From assembly GCA_036307185.1 (NCBI GenBank), contig JAXJYC010000063.1, positions 18,861 to 82,860 on the forward strand: a stretch of 64,000 bases of DNA. The letters are read 5' to 3'. A program made the position numbers and the translations under genes. Shown here in pieces: positions 9,060-18,651 of the stretch. Numbering within the stretch: the stretch's first letter is position 1; each line of letters starts with the position of its first letter. This DNA comes from SVEL01 sp017381055 (GTDB lineage: Bacteria; Bacillota; Clostridia; Lachnospirales; Lachnospiraceae). The notes beneath the pieces are model-generated. The model made no database searches and had not been told where the DNA came from. It saw only the letters and a list, made by a program, of their open reading frames with translations.

Positions 9060-9085
9060 TAAGTTTATACAAACTTATTAAGGTC
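9052..9085. terminator. bidirectional terminator overlapping two convergent gene ends
   Basis: A perfect 15-bp stem (GACCTTAATAAGTTT paired with its reverse complement, loop ATAC) covers the final codons of the HAD gene and of the convergent DUF4250 gene. T-rich bases follow the plus-strand stem. Both stop codons sit inside the stem. Confidence 0.8.
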
Positions 9086-9241
9086 TTTGTCGTATTCATA
9101 GTCGATTGACTTCAAGCTAGATGTTATAGAATCCTTGTCTAGATTCATATCTGTACATAAGTCATCTAATGAAGAATAAAAGTCTCTAAGTTTCATGTTT
9201 AAGAAGCTTAGTAGCATCATTGGGTCTTTAGGAACTGACAT
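9065..9241 (-). CDS. DUF4250 domain protein
   Basis: The start at 9241 is preceded by AAAGGAG and gives a 58-residue product beginning MSVPKDPMMLLSFLNMKLRD. It matches the small DUF4250 family of Clostridia, in which the PKDPxMLLS and NxKLRDxY patterns recur. It is cytoplasmic and helical, with no known function. Its 3' end shares a hairpin with the HAD gene (9052-9085). Confidence 0.8.
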   Translation of the reverse strand: MSVPKDPMMLLSFLNMKLRDFYSSLDDLCTDMNLDKDSITSSLKSIDYEYDKDLNKFV

Positions 9242-9416
9242 ATTTAATCTCCTTTTATAATTATATCGGTCACATTCTATCACATATATTGATATATTAC
9301 AAATATATTCAGATATATATTGAAAGTAACAAGAATATGGTGTATATTAAAAGTAATGGTTAGAAAAAAGAGGATGCTGTGTTAAATGGTGTGTGTTTAG
9401 GTACAAGGAGGTAGCT

Positions 9417-10709
9417 ATGTATAGAGAAATATTAAACCAGCTAGCTGAGTGGAAGGACAAAGAAAATAGAAAGGTATTGTTATTGTCTGGTGGCAAGGGT
9501 GTAGGAAAGAGCTATACTTTATCAGATTTTGGAGCTGGATTTTTTGCTAATACATGTATATTTGATTTCAAAGAGCAGGAATATGTAAGATACCTTTTTG
9601 AAGGAGAGTTAGATAAAAATGTTATCTTAAAGAAACTTAGCGTGTCTTGTGGTGAAACACTTGTGCCAGGAGAAACACTGCTTGTTTTTGAAAATGTGGA
9701 TATGCTTGAAAATTCTAGCGAAATCGTAGCGTATATTTGCGGACAAATGGAAGAATATCATGTAGCAATTACATTAATGCGCTTGGAAGAAAACTTCTTA
9801 AAGGCTAATAGAGAGTTAGAAAATAAGCTTGATATAATCAATATTTATCCTCTTAGTTTTAGTGAATTTCTTATAGTCAATAAAGAGAATAGCTTTTGTG
9901 ATAGAATAGCAAATCAAGCAAAGGAGCCACTGACTAAAATGGAATTAGAAAAGCTTGATTATTATATGAAGGTTTATCTTGTGGTAGGTGGTATTCCAAG
10001 TGTAGTAAAGGAATTTGTAGAGACTGGAAGTCTTGAACCGGTTGAAACTATGAAGGCAAAGATTTTGATGGGGATGGTAGAAGAGATAGAAAGTGTTTCA
10101 CCACCAGTTTTGGCTAAGAAGATAAAGCAGGTTTTTGAAAGTATTCCGGCTCAGTTAGAAAAGGATAATATGAAGTTCCAGTATGGTATGGTTAAGTTGA
10201 CTGCCAGAGCTAGAGAATATAAGGAGGCTGTAGAATGGCTTATTGATAATAAGTTTGTAACACCTCTTTATCGTGTGAAAGAACCGACAGCTCCACTTTT
10301 TACTAAGCAAGATGATAAGTCTTTTGAAATGTATGTAAGTGATATAGGATTGCTAGTATCTATGTTTGGTTTAACTCTTGATGATATAGAAAAAGAGGAT
10401 TCTCCATTTATGATGAGGGGGCAGGCTCTTATTAAGCAGTATATTTATGGAGAGTTACTTCACAATCCTAATGTGAATGATATATATTATTGGATTTCAG
10501 AAGCGACTGCGAAAATTGAATTCTTATTCCAAGATTCAGATGTTGTTATTCCTATAGAGGTGAATTTGGATTTAAATGAAAAAGCGCAGAGTCTTAAGGT
10601 GTATAAGAGTAAGTATAATGTACCTATGGCAGTTAGAATATCTAAGGATAAGATGGGAATGACAAAGGATATGCTTACATTGCCGATGTTTTCAATTTGG
10701 AATTTATAA
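9417..10709 (+). CDS. AAA ATPase with DUF4143 C-terminal domain
   Basis: The start at 9417 is used because AAGGAGG sits five bases upstream; a start 24 bases earlier lacks an RBS. The 430-residue product has Walker A SGGKGVGKSYT near residue 22 and a Walker B-like LLVFENVDMLE near residue 90. A C-terminal nuclease-fold-like DUF4143 region includes RGQALIKQYIYGELL and YYWISEATAKIEFLF. Such AAA_14/DUF4143 proteins are common and poorly understood; the C-terminal part resembles restriction-endonuclease-like folds. It is monocistronic, ending at the terminator at 10749-10785. Confidence 0.8.
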   Translation: MYREILNQLAEWKDKENRKVLLLSGGKGVGKSYTLSDFGAGFFANTCIFDFKEQEYVRYLFEGELDKNVILKKLSVSCGETLVPGETLLVFENVDMLENSSEIVAYICGQMEEYHVAITLMRLEENFLKANRELENKLDIINIYPLSFSEFLIVNKENSFCDRIANQAKEPLTKMELEKLDYYMKVYLVVGGIPSVVKEFVETGSLEPVETMKAKILMGMVEEIESVSPPVLAKKIKQVFESIPAQLEKDNMKFQYGMVKLTARAREYKEAVEWLIDNKFVTPLYRVKEPTAPLFTKQDDKSFEMYVSDIGLLVSMFGLTLDDIEKEDSPFMMRGQALIKQYIYGELLHNPNVNDIYYWISEATAKIEFLFQDSDVVIPIEVNLDLNEKAQSLKVYKSKYNVPMAVRISKDKMGMTKDMLTLPMFSIWNL

Positions 10710-10748
10710 TTGTAAAAAGAAGCTTGTATAGAAACTTTGATTGATAAC

Positions 10749-10785
10749 AAATAAGGCGACAGGATTGAACCTGTCGCCTTATTTT
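10749..10785. terminator. bidirectional terminator between ATPase and citrate synthase
   Basis: AAATAAGGCGACAGG and its exact reverse complement flank a six-base loop and lead into a T-run. It lies between two convergent genes and can serve both. Confidence 0.9.
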
Positions 10786-10810
10786 TGATGATTTATGATA
10801 TAAAATCAAT

Positions 10811-12172
10811 TTATCTATCGTTAATATGTGTGTATGGAACGTGAGGTGCAACATTCATATATGCTGGACGAATAATCTTACCAGCGTTAATAAGTTCCTC
10901 AATACGATGTGCGCTCCAACCTGATATACGAGAAATAGCAAATATAGGTGTATATAACTCTGTTGGAAGACCAAGCATGCTATATACGAAACCGCTGTAG
11001 AAGTCTACATTGGCACTTACGCCCTTGTACATCTTTCTTTTTGCTGAGATAACTTCAGGAGCAAGACGCTCAACAGCAGAGTAGAGGGCAAATTCCTTAT
11101 GCATTCCCTTTTCTTCTGAAAGACTTTCTACAAAGCTCTTTAAAATCTTTGCTCTAGGATCAGATAATGAGTAAACAGCATGACCCATACCATAGATTAA
11201 GCCGGATTTATCAAAAGCTTCCTTGTTAAGAAGTTTGTTAAGATAATCCTTAACTTCATCTTCATCTTCCCAATTCTTAATATTTACTTTCATATCTTCA
11301 AACATCTGAACAACCTTGATGTTAGCACCACCATGCTTTGGTCCCTTGAGAGAACCTAAAGAAGCAGCAACTGTTGAATATGTATCAGTTCCAGATGATG
11401 AAACAACGTGATTTGTAAATGTTGAGTTATTACCGCCACCGTGCTCAGCATGGATAATAAGAGCGATGTCTAAAATCTTTGCTTCAAGTGGTGTGTACTT
11501 CTGATCTGGGCGAAGAGTATATAAAATATTCTCAGCTGTAGATAAATTTGGATCAGGAGTATGGATAATTAAACTCTCGCCATCGTGAAAGTGCTTATAT
11601 GTTCTGTAGCCATATACTGAAAGTAATGGGAATAAAGATATAAGCTGAAGACTCTGGCGAAGTACATTAGGTATAGAAATATCGTCTGCTGATTCATCGT
11701 AAGAATAGAGAGTAAGTACGCTTCTAGCTAATGTGTTCATCATATCACGGCTAGGAGCCTTCATAATGATATCTCTAACAAAGCTTGTTGGTAATGTACG
11801 ATACTTTGCAAGTATCTGGTTGAAGTTTGTAAGCTCCTCCTTAGTTGGTAACTTACCAAAGAGAAGAAGATATGTAACTTCTTCAAAGCCAAAACGGTCA
11901 TCCTTTATAAAACCATCTACTAAGTCATATAAATCGTAGCCTCTGTAATAGAGGTGTCCCTCAGTAGGTGTTGAAACTCCATCCTTGGTAATATATGCCT
12001 CGATTTCACCTACTTCAGTAAGTCCGGTGAGAACGCCGTGGCCATTTAAGTCTCTAAGACCGCGCTTTACTTCGTACTTGTCATATAAAGCTGGGTCAAT
12101 AGTACTTTCTTGACATTTGTTTGCAAGTGCCAAGATATCAGGTGTAATCTCTGAATAATTAATATCTGACAT
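10811..12172 (-). CDS. gltA: citrate synthase
   Basis: The 453-residue protein condenses acetyl-CoA and oxaloacetate to citrate. Visible active-site elements are HAEHGGGNNSTF and MGHAVYSLSDPRA (catalytic histidines) and SANVDFYSGFVYSMLG (catalytic Asp). The N-terminus carries an extra segment typical of Clostridial enzymes (YDKYEVKRGLRDLNG). AGGAGG lies directly upstream of the ATG. No aconitase or isocitrate dehydrogenase is adjacent, so the gene stands alone; in this family it usually feeds glutamate synthesis. A 13-bp inverted repeat lies in its leader. Confidence 0.95.
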   Translation of the reverse strand: MSDINYSEITPDILALANKCQESTIDPALYDKYEVKRGLRDLNGHGVLTGLTEVGEIEAYITKDGVSTPTEGHLYYRGYDLYDLVDGFIKDDRFGFEEVTYLLLFGKLPTKEELTNFNQILAKYRTLPTSFVRDIIMKAPSRDMMNTLARSVLTLYSYDESADDISIPNVLRQSLQLISLFPLLSVYGYRTYKHFHDGESLIIHTPDPNLSTAENILYTLRPDQKYTPLEAKILDIALIIHAEHGGGNNSTFTNHVVSSSGTDTYSTVAASLGSLKGPKHGGANIKVVQMFEDMKVNIKNWEDEDEVKDYLNKLLNKEAFDKSGLIYGMGHAVYSLSDPRAKILKSFVESLSEEKGMHKEFALYSAVERLAPEVISAKRKMYKGVSANVDFYSGFVYSMLGLPTELYTPIFAISRISGWSAHRIEELINAGKIIRPAYMNVAPHVPYTHINDR

Positions 12173-12193
12173 GTAAAACCTCCTCCTATTATT

Positions 12194-12239
12194 TGTTTGT
12201 TTAAATATATCTACCCTAGATTACCAATTTAAACAAACA
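12194..12239 (-). promoter_or_regulatory. inverted repeat in the citrate synthase leader
   Basis: TGTTTGTTTAAAT (12194-12206) is repeated exactly in inverted orientation at 12227-12239 with 20 bases between. The dyad sits immediately upstream of the ribosome-binding site of the citrate synthase gene. It could be an operator or an mRNA stem that influences translation; no regulator is identifiable. Confidence 0.5.
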
Positions 12240-12420
12240 CATCAGTATTGTAAGTTTACCACAATGTGAAGGAAGTCACAAGCAAAACTAAAAAAACACG
12301 GTAAATTCATATTTTGTGTGGAGTTATTTTGGAAAATGTGATATACTTAATCTATATGTTTTTTGTTATTAATGATAGCAGATTTGTTTATTATATAACA
12401 ATAGTACGGAGGTAGAACAA

Positions 12421-13746
12421 GTGGATTTATTTGAATATATGAGAAGTAGCAATATGGATAAAGAGTCTCCACTTGCGTCTAGACTTAGACCTGCGACTTT
12501 GGAGGAGGTTGCAGGACAGAAGCATATTATTGGCAAGGATAAGCTTTTGTATAGAGCTATCAAGGCAGACAAGATAAGTTCTGTTATATTTTATGGTCCT
12601 CCAGGAACAGGAAAAACTACATTGGCTAAAGTTATAGCTAATACAACTAGTGCTGAATTTAAGCAGATTAATGCAACTATTGCAAATAAAAAGGATATGG
12701 AAGAAGTTGTGGAAGGGGCAAAAGCTTCTTTAGGTATGTATGGCAAGAAGACTATTTTATTCATTGATGAGATTCATCGATTTAATAAGAGTCAGCAGGA
12801 TTACTTGTTGCCATTTGTTGAAGATGGTACCTTGATTTTGATTGGAGCAACTACAGAGAATCCATATTTTGAAGTGAATAACGCTCTTATTTCTAGATCT
12901 ATTATATTCGAGCTAAAGCCTTTAGATAGGGGGGATATAAAGGAGCTTATATATAGAGCTGTCAATGATGATAAAAAGGGAATGGGGTCATACGGAGCAG
13001 TTATAGATGAAACAGCGGCAGATTTCCTTGCAGATATATGTGGTGGAGACGCAAGAATGGCGCTTAATGCAGTAGAACTGGGTATTCTTACTACAGATAG
13101 AGGCGATGACGGCAAGATACATATTACATTAGAGGTAGCTGAGCAGTGTATACAAAAGAGAGCTGCAAGATACGATAAAGATGGGGATAATCACTATGAC
13201 ACTGTTTCTGCCTTTATTAAGAGCATGCGTGGATCCGATGTTGATGCGGCACTTTATTATCTTGCTAGAATGCTTTATGCAGGAGAAAGTGTGACATTCA
13301 TTGCAAGAAGGATAATTATATGTGCTTCGGAAGATGTGGGATTGGCGGATCCGCAAGCATTAGTTGTGGCAAATGCTGCGGCTCAGGCGGTGCATAATAT
13401 AGGTATGCCGGAGGCGAGAATAGTTTTAGCACAGGCAGTAGCTTATGTTGCATCGGCACCAAAAAGTAATGCGGTATATAAAGCTATAGATGAAGCACTT
13501 ATGTATGTTAAGAATAATCCAGCAGGACCAATTCCGGCACATTTGCAGGATGCACATTATAAAGGTGCAGCAAAGCTTGGTCATGGTCTTAACTATAAGT
13601 ATGCCCATGACTATAAGAATCATTATGTGGCGCAGCAGTATATGCCAGATGGAATGGAAGATGTAAGTTTTTATAGACCAACAGAAAATGGATATGAGGC
13701 TGATATTATTAAACATTTAGAGAGAATACGAAAGGAAGCAGAGTAG
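12421..13746 (+). CDS. rarA: replication-associated recombination ATPase RarA/MgsA
   Basis: Translation starts at a GTG after ACGGAGG. The 441-residue clamp-loader-like AAA+ protein has RLRPATLEEVAGQKHI near the N-terminus, Walker A GPPGTGKTT (about 59-67), Walker B LFIDEIHRFNKSQ, sensor 1 GATTENPYF and the C-terminal MgsA domain ending in the conserved YKYAHDYKNHYV segment. RarA acts at stalled replication forks with SSB. Its stop lies five bases from the next ATG, so it leads an operon of four uncharacterised proteins and a thioesterase. Confidence 0.95.
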   Translation: MDLFEYMRSSNMDKESPLASRLRPATLEEVAGQKHIIGKDKLLYRAIKADKISSVIFYGPPGTGKTTLAKVIANTTSAEFKQINATIANKKDMEEVVEGAKASLGMYGKKTILFIDEIHRFNKSQQDYLLPFVEDGTLILIGATTENPYFEVNNALISRSIIFELKPLDRGDIKELIYRAVNDDKKGMGSYGAVIDETAADFLADICGGDARMALNAVELGILTTDRGDDGKIHITLEVAEQCIQKRAARYDKDGDNHYDTVSAFIKSMRGSDVDAALYYLARMLYAGESVTFIARRIIICASEDVGLADPQALVVANAAAQAVHNIGMPEARIVLAQAVAYVASAPKSNAVYKAIDEALMYVKNNPAGPIPAHLQDAHYKGAAKLGHGLNYKYAHDYKNHYVAQQYMPDGMEDVSFYRPTENGYEADIIKHLERIRKEAE

Positions 13747-13750
13747 ACAG

Positions 13751-16700
13751 ATGAGGGAAACGATTGAAAAACTGGCTAGAGGCGTAATTGAATATGATTT
13801 ACCTGTTTTAGAAGCATCTGTTTCTGAAATTGATAAAAAGGTTCGTTCTGAGAAGGCCTTTAGAAGTAGCTTTACCGTATTTTCTAGCAACGGGATGAGT
13901 CTTAAGGGGTTTGTATATTCAACTAATGAAAATATTATTATTGAAGATAAAACTTTTAGTGGAAATAAACAGGAGATTAATTTTTCTGTAGCTACAGAAT
14001 ATATTAATGATGGCGATGAAGTAGTTGGTGAGATTTATGTGGTAAGTAATGGTGGGGAACTATCTATACCAGTTAAGATTAAAGTGGAATCAGTTAGTTA
14101 TACTACTTCTATTGGAGAACTTAAAAATTTATTTCATTTTGCAAATTTAGTTCAAATGAATTATGACGAGGCATTAAACATATTTAAGTCTGATGATTTT
14201 GCTCATATTTTTTTACAGGATGACTTTTATCTTTTATCTATGTATGAGGGTTTGAAAAAGTCAAAGTCTATTAATATTGCTATGGAAGAATTTCTTGTGT
14301 CAGCAAACAAAAAACAACCTACTAGGATTGCAATATCACAAAATAATAAGCAATATGATATGGTTACAGAAGATGAGGGAGATACTATCATTATCTCTAA
14401 GGAAAACTGGGGCTATATTGAGATAGATATAATTGTTAAAGATGAATTTATAAGTGTTTCTAAGAATAGAATTACATCAGATGATTTTGCAGGAAGTAAT
14501 TATGAGTTTGCGTTCCAAATAAAGAAGGATAAGCTTCATGCGGGAAATAATTATGGAGTTATTGAGTTTGTTACAAAAACACAAAGGGAAAGACTTGTAA
14601 TAAGCGCTATAAGACCAAGTACTGGGGATGATATAAATAAACAATATGATGTGAGTATAAGAGATATATATAGAAAATATATTGATTTTAGAGTTCACCG
14701 TATAGATATGGATAAGTGGGCCGATGATACCTTAGATATAATAGAGCGAATGAGAAGTACTAGCGATAAATCAGTTTTTTTAAAGCTTTTACAGGCTCAG
14801 GTGTGTGTTTCTAAGGGAATGGAGAAGGATGCGTCTTGGTTATTAGAAAGCGCAGCGGAAGAATTATTTGAAAATGGTAATAGAGATACAGAGCTCTATT
14901 GTTATTATCTATATGTTAGAACTATACAGAAGAGAAATCCAGATTTTACAGAGGAAATGATAGAAAAGATAAAGCAAATCTATGCAACACGCAATGATAG
15001 CTGGATGATTTTATGGATTTTATTTTATCTGGATGAAAGCTATGATAATAATTTAAGTATTAAGCTTGCCAGAATAAAAGAAAAATTTTTACAGGGAATG
15101 AGTTCACCTATAATGTATTACGAGGCTGCGACTATTTTTATTGAATCACCAGAATTTTTAAGAGTTTTGGATAGTTTTGAGTTACAGGTGTTGAATTTTG
15201 CTAGTAGAGAAGGAATTATTTCTAAACAGCTTGCTATTCAGGTAGCAGAGCTAGCTATGACAGTAAAGACATTCAATAAATTGTTATTTTCTATACTAGC
15301 GGAATTATATGATATGTATGGAACGAAGCATATTTTGTCTGCAATAGTTAGTATGCTTATTAAAGGAAATAAGACAGAGAGTAAATATTTCTTCTGGTAT
15401 GAAGAGGCTGTAAATGAGGAGATTAAGCTTACAAGCTTATATGAATACTTTATGTATAGCTTACCAGATGATTATAATAGACCATTACCGCAGCTTGTAA
15501 CTTTGTATTTTGGCTACAATAGTGGAATATCTAATGATAAGCTTGCAGTGGTTTATGAAAATGTAATCAGATATAAGGATGAGCAGGAGCAGATTTATAG
15601 ATCAAATCAAAGTCAGATGGAGAGATTCGCATCTAAAAGTTTAGAGGCGGGTCTTATAGACGAGCATTATGCATCTGTTTATGAGGAAGTATTAAAAAAG
15701 GCTATGATTACCAATGAGACAGCGGTAATGTTGCCGAAACTGTTAAATACTTACCTTGTTGAAGTAGGACAAGACAATATTAAAGAAATTGAGATTGTTC
15801 ACAAAGAGACTAAAGAAAGCAAAATTTATCCAGTTGTTAATCATAAAGCTTATGTTCAGATATATACAGAGGATGCGGCTGTTATTTTTGTCGATGTAAA
15901 AGGCGTTAGATATGGCAAATCAGTGAAATATTCGCTTAAAAAGTTGTTAGATATGGAGCAGTATTTAGATTTGTGTTTTGAGATGAAGCCAGATGATGGT
16001 TTGCTTATTCTATATACAGCTGATAGATATTTGAAGTACAGAAAACAGCCGGATAAGGCCATTGGCGTATTGAGAGATTTAGTTAAGCTAGATAATGTAA
16101 AGCCAGAGTACAAGATATATGTGGAAAGGGAGATTATCAATTATTATTCTTCTAATTATGATTTTGATATTGTAGATGAATATTTGATGGTAGTTGATGG
16201 CGATAGTCTGCTTACAAAATCAAGAATTAAGCTTATAGAGCTTATGATAATGCGTGGAATGTATGAGCGAGCTTATGAGTTTATGAAGAAATATGGATAT
16301 TCTATCATTGACCCAGCTAGAGTGCTTAGATGTGGCTCTAAACTTATTGAGAGCAAGGAATTCGAAAAAGATGAATTGCTTGTTGATATGGTTATGTATG
16401 CATATCGAAAAGGTAAGTATAATGAGAATGTCTTAAAGTATTTAGGTGCATATTTTGAAGGTGCTACAAAGGAATTGTATGACTTGTGGAGTTCTTGTAA
16501 TGCATATGATTATGCTAATAGAAAGTTAGAGGAAAATCTTATTGCTAGCATTCTATTTACAGGAGCTAAGGCAGCTCATATAGGTGCTGTATATGAAATG
16601 TATCAGTCAAAGGGTGCAAGTGAGAAGATCAGAAGAGCATATCTGTTCACTAAGGCGTATGAGTATTTTGTTAAAGAACAGGTAGTTGATGAAAGCTTAT

Positions 16701-17311
16701 TTAAGTATATAGAAAAAGATATATATTTGGATAATCCTATTCATGACATATGTAAATTAGCATATGTAAAGTATAATTCTGCAAAGGATGAATTGACTGA
16801 GAAGCAAAGGGATATGTGCAGAGACATAATCTTTGATAGTGTTAAGCAAGGAAAATACTTTAATTTCTATAAAAAGTATGAGAAGTATTTTGCATTGCCA
16901 GTTGTTATGCAGGATAAGACTATAATTGAATATCATACAAATCCTAAAAACAGGGTAACTATTCATTATTTAGTAGGAGAAGATAATGGAGGTTCTCATA
17001 ATTATATATCTAAAGAGATGAAGGATGTATGCAATGGTGTATTTGTTATGGGATTTGTTGTGTTCTATGGTGAAGAGATTCACTATTATATAACAGAGGA
17101 ATCTATGGGCGAACAGACCATAACAGAGAGTGCTGGACTTACATTGAGTGATGAAGAGAACATCAAGGATGATGGTAGGGATAGCAGATATACTATGCTT
17201 AATGATATTATGATGGCTTATGAAATGAAGGAAAACAGTACATTGTCAGAACTTGCTACAGAATATATGATAAAGACGAAGCTAGGTGAGATGATATTTA
17301 AGACAAAATAG
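13751..17311 (+). CDS. large Ig-like and helical-repeat protein (DUF5717-like)
   Basis: This 1186-residue protein matches my memory of the Lachnospiraceae DUF5717 family. Two beta-rich Ig/Fn3-like segments (about 40-115 and 195-295, the second containing YEFAFQIKKDKLHAGNNYGV) open the protein. A long alpha-helical repeat region (about 300-1060) resembles TPR/SEL1 arrays, and a small C-terminal domain begins near NRVTIHYLVGED. There is no signal peptide or membrane segment. It starts five bases after rarA and ends six bases before the Hsp70-like gene, so the products are probably made together. A scaffold or co-chaperone for the Hsp70-like partner is inference. Confidence 0.72.
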   Translation: MRETIEKLARGVIEYDLPVLEASVSEIDKKVRSEKAFRSSFTVFSSNGMSLKGFVYSTNENIIIEDKTFSGNKQEINFSVATEYINDGDEVVGEIYVVSNGGELSIPVKIKVESVSYTTSIGELKNLFHFANLVQMNYDEALNIFKSDDFAHIFLQDDFYLLSMYEGLKKSKSINIAMEEFLVSANKKQPTRIAISQNNKQYDMVTEDEGDTIIISKENWGYIEIDIIVKDEFISVSKNRITSDDFAGSNYEFAFQIKKDKLHAGNNYGVIEFVTKTQRERLVISAIRPSTGDDINKQYDVSIRDIYRKYIDFRVHRIDMDKWADDTLDIIERMRSTSDKSVFLKLLQAQVCVSKGMEKDASWLLESAAEELFENGNRDTELYCYYLYVRTIQKRNPDFTEEMIEKIKQIYATRNDSWMILWILFYLDESYDNNLSIKLARIKEKFLQGMSSPIMYYEAATIFIESPEFLRVLDSFELQVLNFASREGIISKQLAIQVAELAMTVKTFNKLLFSILAELYDMYGTKHILSAIVSMLIKGNKTESKYFFWYEEAVNEEIKLTSLYEYFMYSLPDDYNRPLPQLVTLYFGYNSGISNDKLAVVYENVIRYKDEQEQIYRSNQSQMERFASKSLEAGLIDEHYASVYEEVLKKAMITNETAVMLPKLLNTYLVEVGQDNIKEIEIVHKETKESKIYPVVNHKAYVQIYTEDAAVIFVDVKGVRYGKSVKYSLKKLLDMEQYLDLCFEMKPDDGLLILYTADRYLKYRKQPDKAIGVLRDLVKLDNVKPEYKIYVEREIINYYSSNYDFDIVDEYLMVVDGDSLLTKSRIKLIELMIMRGMYERAYEFMKKYGYSIIDPARVLRCGSKLIESKEFEKDELLVDMVMYAYRKGKYNENVLKYLGAYFEGATKELYDLWSSCNAYDYANRKLEENLIASILFTGAKAAHIGAVYEMYQSKGASEKIRRAYLFTKAYEYFVKEQVVDESLFKYIEKDIYLDNPIHDICKLAYVKYNSAKDELTEKQRDMCRDIIFDSVKQGKYFNFYKKYEKYFALPVVMQDKTIIEYHTNPKNRVTIHYLVGEDNGGSHNYISKEMKDVCNGVFVMGFVVFYGEEIHYYITEESMGEQTITESAGLTLSDEENIKDDGRDSRYTMLNDIMMAYEMKENSTLSELATEYMIKTKLGEMIFKTK

Positions 17312-17329
17312 TGTGAGATGAGGAACGAT

Positions 17330-18640
17330 ATGGAAGTTAATACACAGCAAAACTTAATAAGAACAACTGCTATGGGTATAGATATTTCGTCAGATTATAC
17401 TCAGATTAGTTATGTCTGTAAGGGAGAGAATGAGCCTAAGTCTTTGAGTGTAAAACCAGGAGAAGACAAATATCTAATACCGACTATTATGTATAAGATA
17501 AAGAATGTCAATGATTGGTGTATAGGGGATGATGCAAGACATCGTTCCTATGAAAATGATGATGAAAGCTATATTGTAAGAGATTTACTTGCAAGAGTGG
17601 GATCTAAAGACGCAATGTACTTAGATGATGTGAAATATACAGGTGTAGATTTATTAAAAATATACCTAGAAGAGCTCTTAAAGCTAACTGAAAGGTTAGA
17701 AAAGCTTGGAAAGCCGGATTATATTACTGTTACTGCTAGAAAAGCAGATAAGACATTTATGAAGGCAGTTTATAAGGCTTTAGAAATACTTGGATTTGAA
17801 GAAAACAGAATAAGCGCAATCAGCCATACAGAGAGTTTTATATATTATACATTAGGTCAAAAGAAGGATATATGGGTAAATGATGTAGCTCTTTTTGATT
17901 TTAATAATGAGCATTTCTCATATAAGAAGCTTAGTATAGCCAGAAATAAAATACCTAACATAGTAACAGTTAAGGAGATGGATTATTCAGATGAGATAGA
18001 TATGTCTTATCTTGATAGTGAGAGAGATAAAAGAAGTGCAGATGAAAAATTTCTTTCTATAATAAATAGAGAATTTTATAAGCAGATTATTTCGTCGGTA
18101 TTCTTGACAGGTGAAGGTTTCTATTCGGATTTTGCAGAAAATTCATTAGTAGAGCTCTGTTCAAAAAGAAGAGTATTTAAGGGACACAATCTCTATGTTA
18201 AGGGTGCTTGTATTGCAGCAATGGAAAAGAACCTTACTAAGACAGCAGATGATTATATATTCCAGTGTGAGGGTAGAACAAAAGTTACTATTGGATTAAT
18301 GATAAAGCATAATGGTCGAAATACAGCTGTTGTGCTATCTAAGGCAGGAACTAATTGGTACGAAGCTGGTGCTAAGGCGGAAGGAATACTAGATGAGACA
18401 AAGAGCATTCAGTTAGTATTGTCATCGCCATATGATGGATGTACTAAGAATGTTAGAATTGATTTATCTTCATTGCCAGATAGACCAAATAAAACTACAC
18501 GTATTGGAATATCTCTTGCCTATATAAATGAGAATAAGTGTGAAATAGCAGTCAATGATTTAGGTTTTGGAGAATTTTATAAGGCGACTGGTATAGTTGT
18601 TAAGGAAACATTTGTAATTGATGAAATTCAAGGTGAATAG
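17330..18640 (+). CDS. Hsp70/actin-fold ATPase-like protein (DUF5716-like)
   Basis: The start at 17330 follows GAGG by six bases; an ATG at 17318 is possible but has a weak RBS. Residues after the start show GIDISSDYTQISYV, like the phosphate-1 loop of Hsp70/actin folds. PTIMYK and GDDARHRSY correspond to the Hsp70 segments after it. The stretch LLKIYLEELLKLTERLEKLG, then DYITVTARK, then ISAISHTESFIYYTLG parallels the Hsp70 ITVPA and NEPTAAA region. VALFDFNNEHFSYKKL sits where DxGGGT should be, but the glycines are missing. The C-terminal third looks like a beta-rich substrate-binding-like domain. It is thus a divergent, possibly ATP-binding-impaired relative of DnaK. The family resembles DUF5716. 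Confidence 0.7.
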   Translation: MEVNTQQNLIRTTAMGIDISSDYTQISYVCKGENEPKSLSVKPGEDKYLIPTIMYKIKNVNDWCIGDDARHRSYENDDESYIVRDLLARVGSKDAMYLDDVKYTGVDLLKIYLEELLKLTERLEKLGKPDYITVTARKADKTFMKAVYKALEILGFEENRISAISHTESFIYYTLGQKKDIWVNDVALFDFNNEHFSYKKLSIARNKIPNIVTVKEMDYSDEIDMSYLDSERDKRSADEKFLSIINREFYKQIISSVFLTGEGFYSDFAENSLVELCSKRRVFKGHNLYVKGACIAAMEKNLTKTADDYIFQCEGRTKVTIGLMIKHNGRNTAVVLSKAGTNWYEAGAKAEGILDETKSIQLVLSSPYDGCTKNVRIDLSSLPDRPNKTTRIGISLAYINENKCEIAVNDLGFGEFYKATGIVVKETFVIDEIQGE

Positions 18641-18651
18641 AGGAGAAAGAT

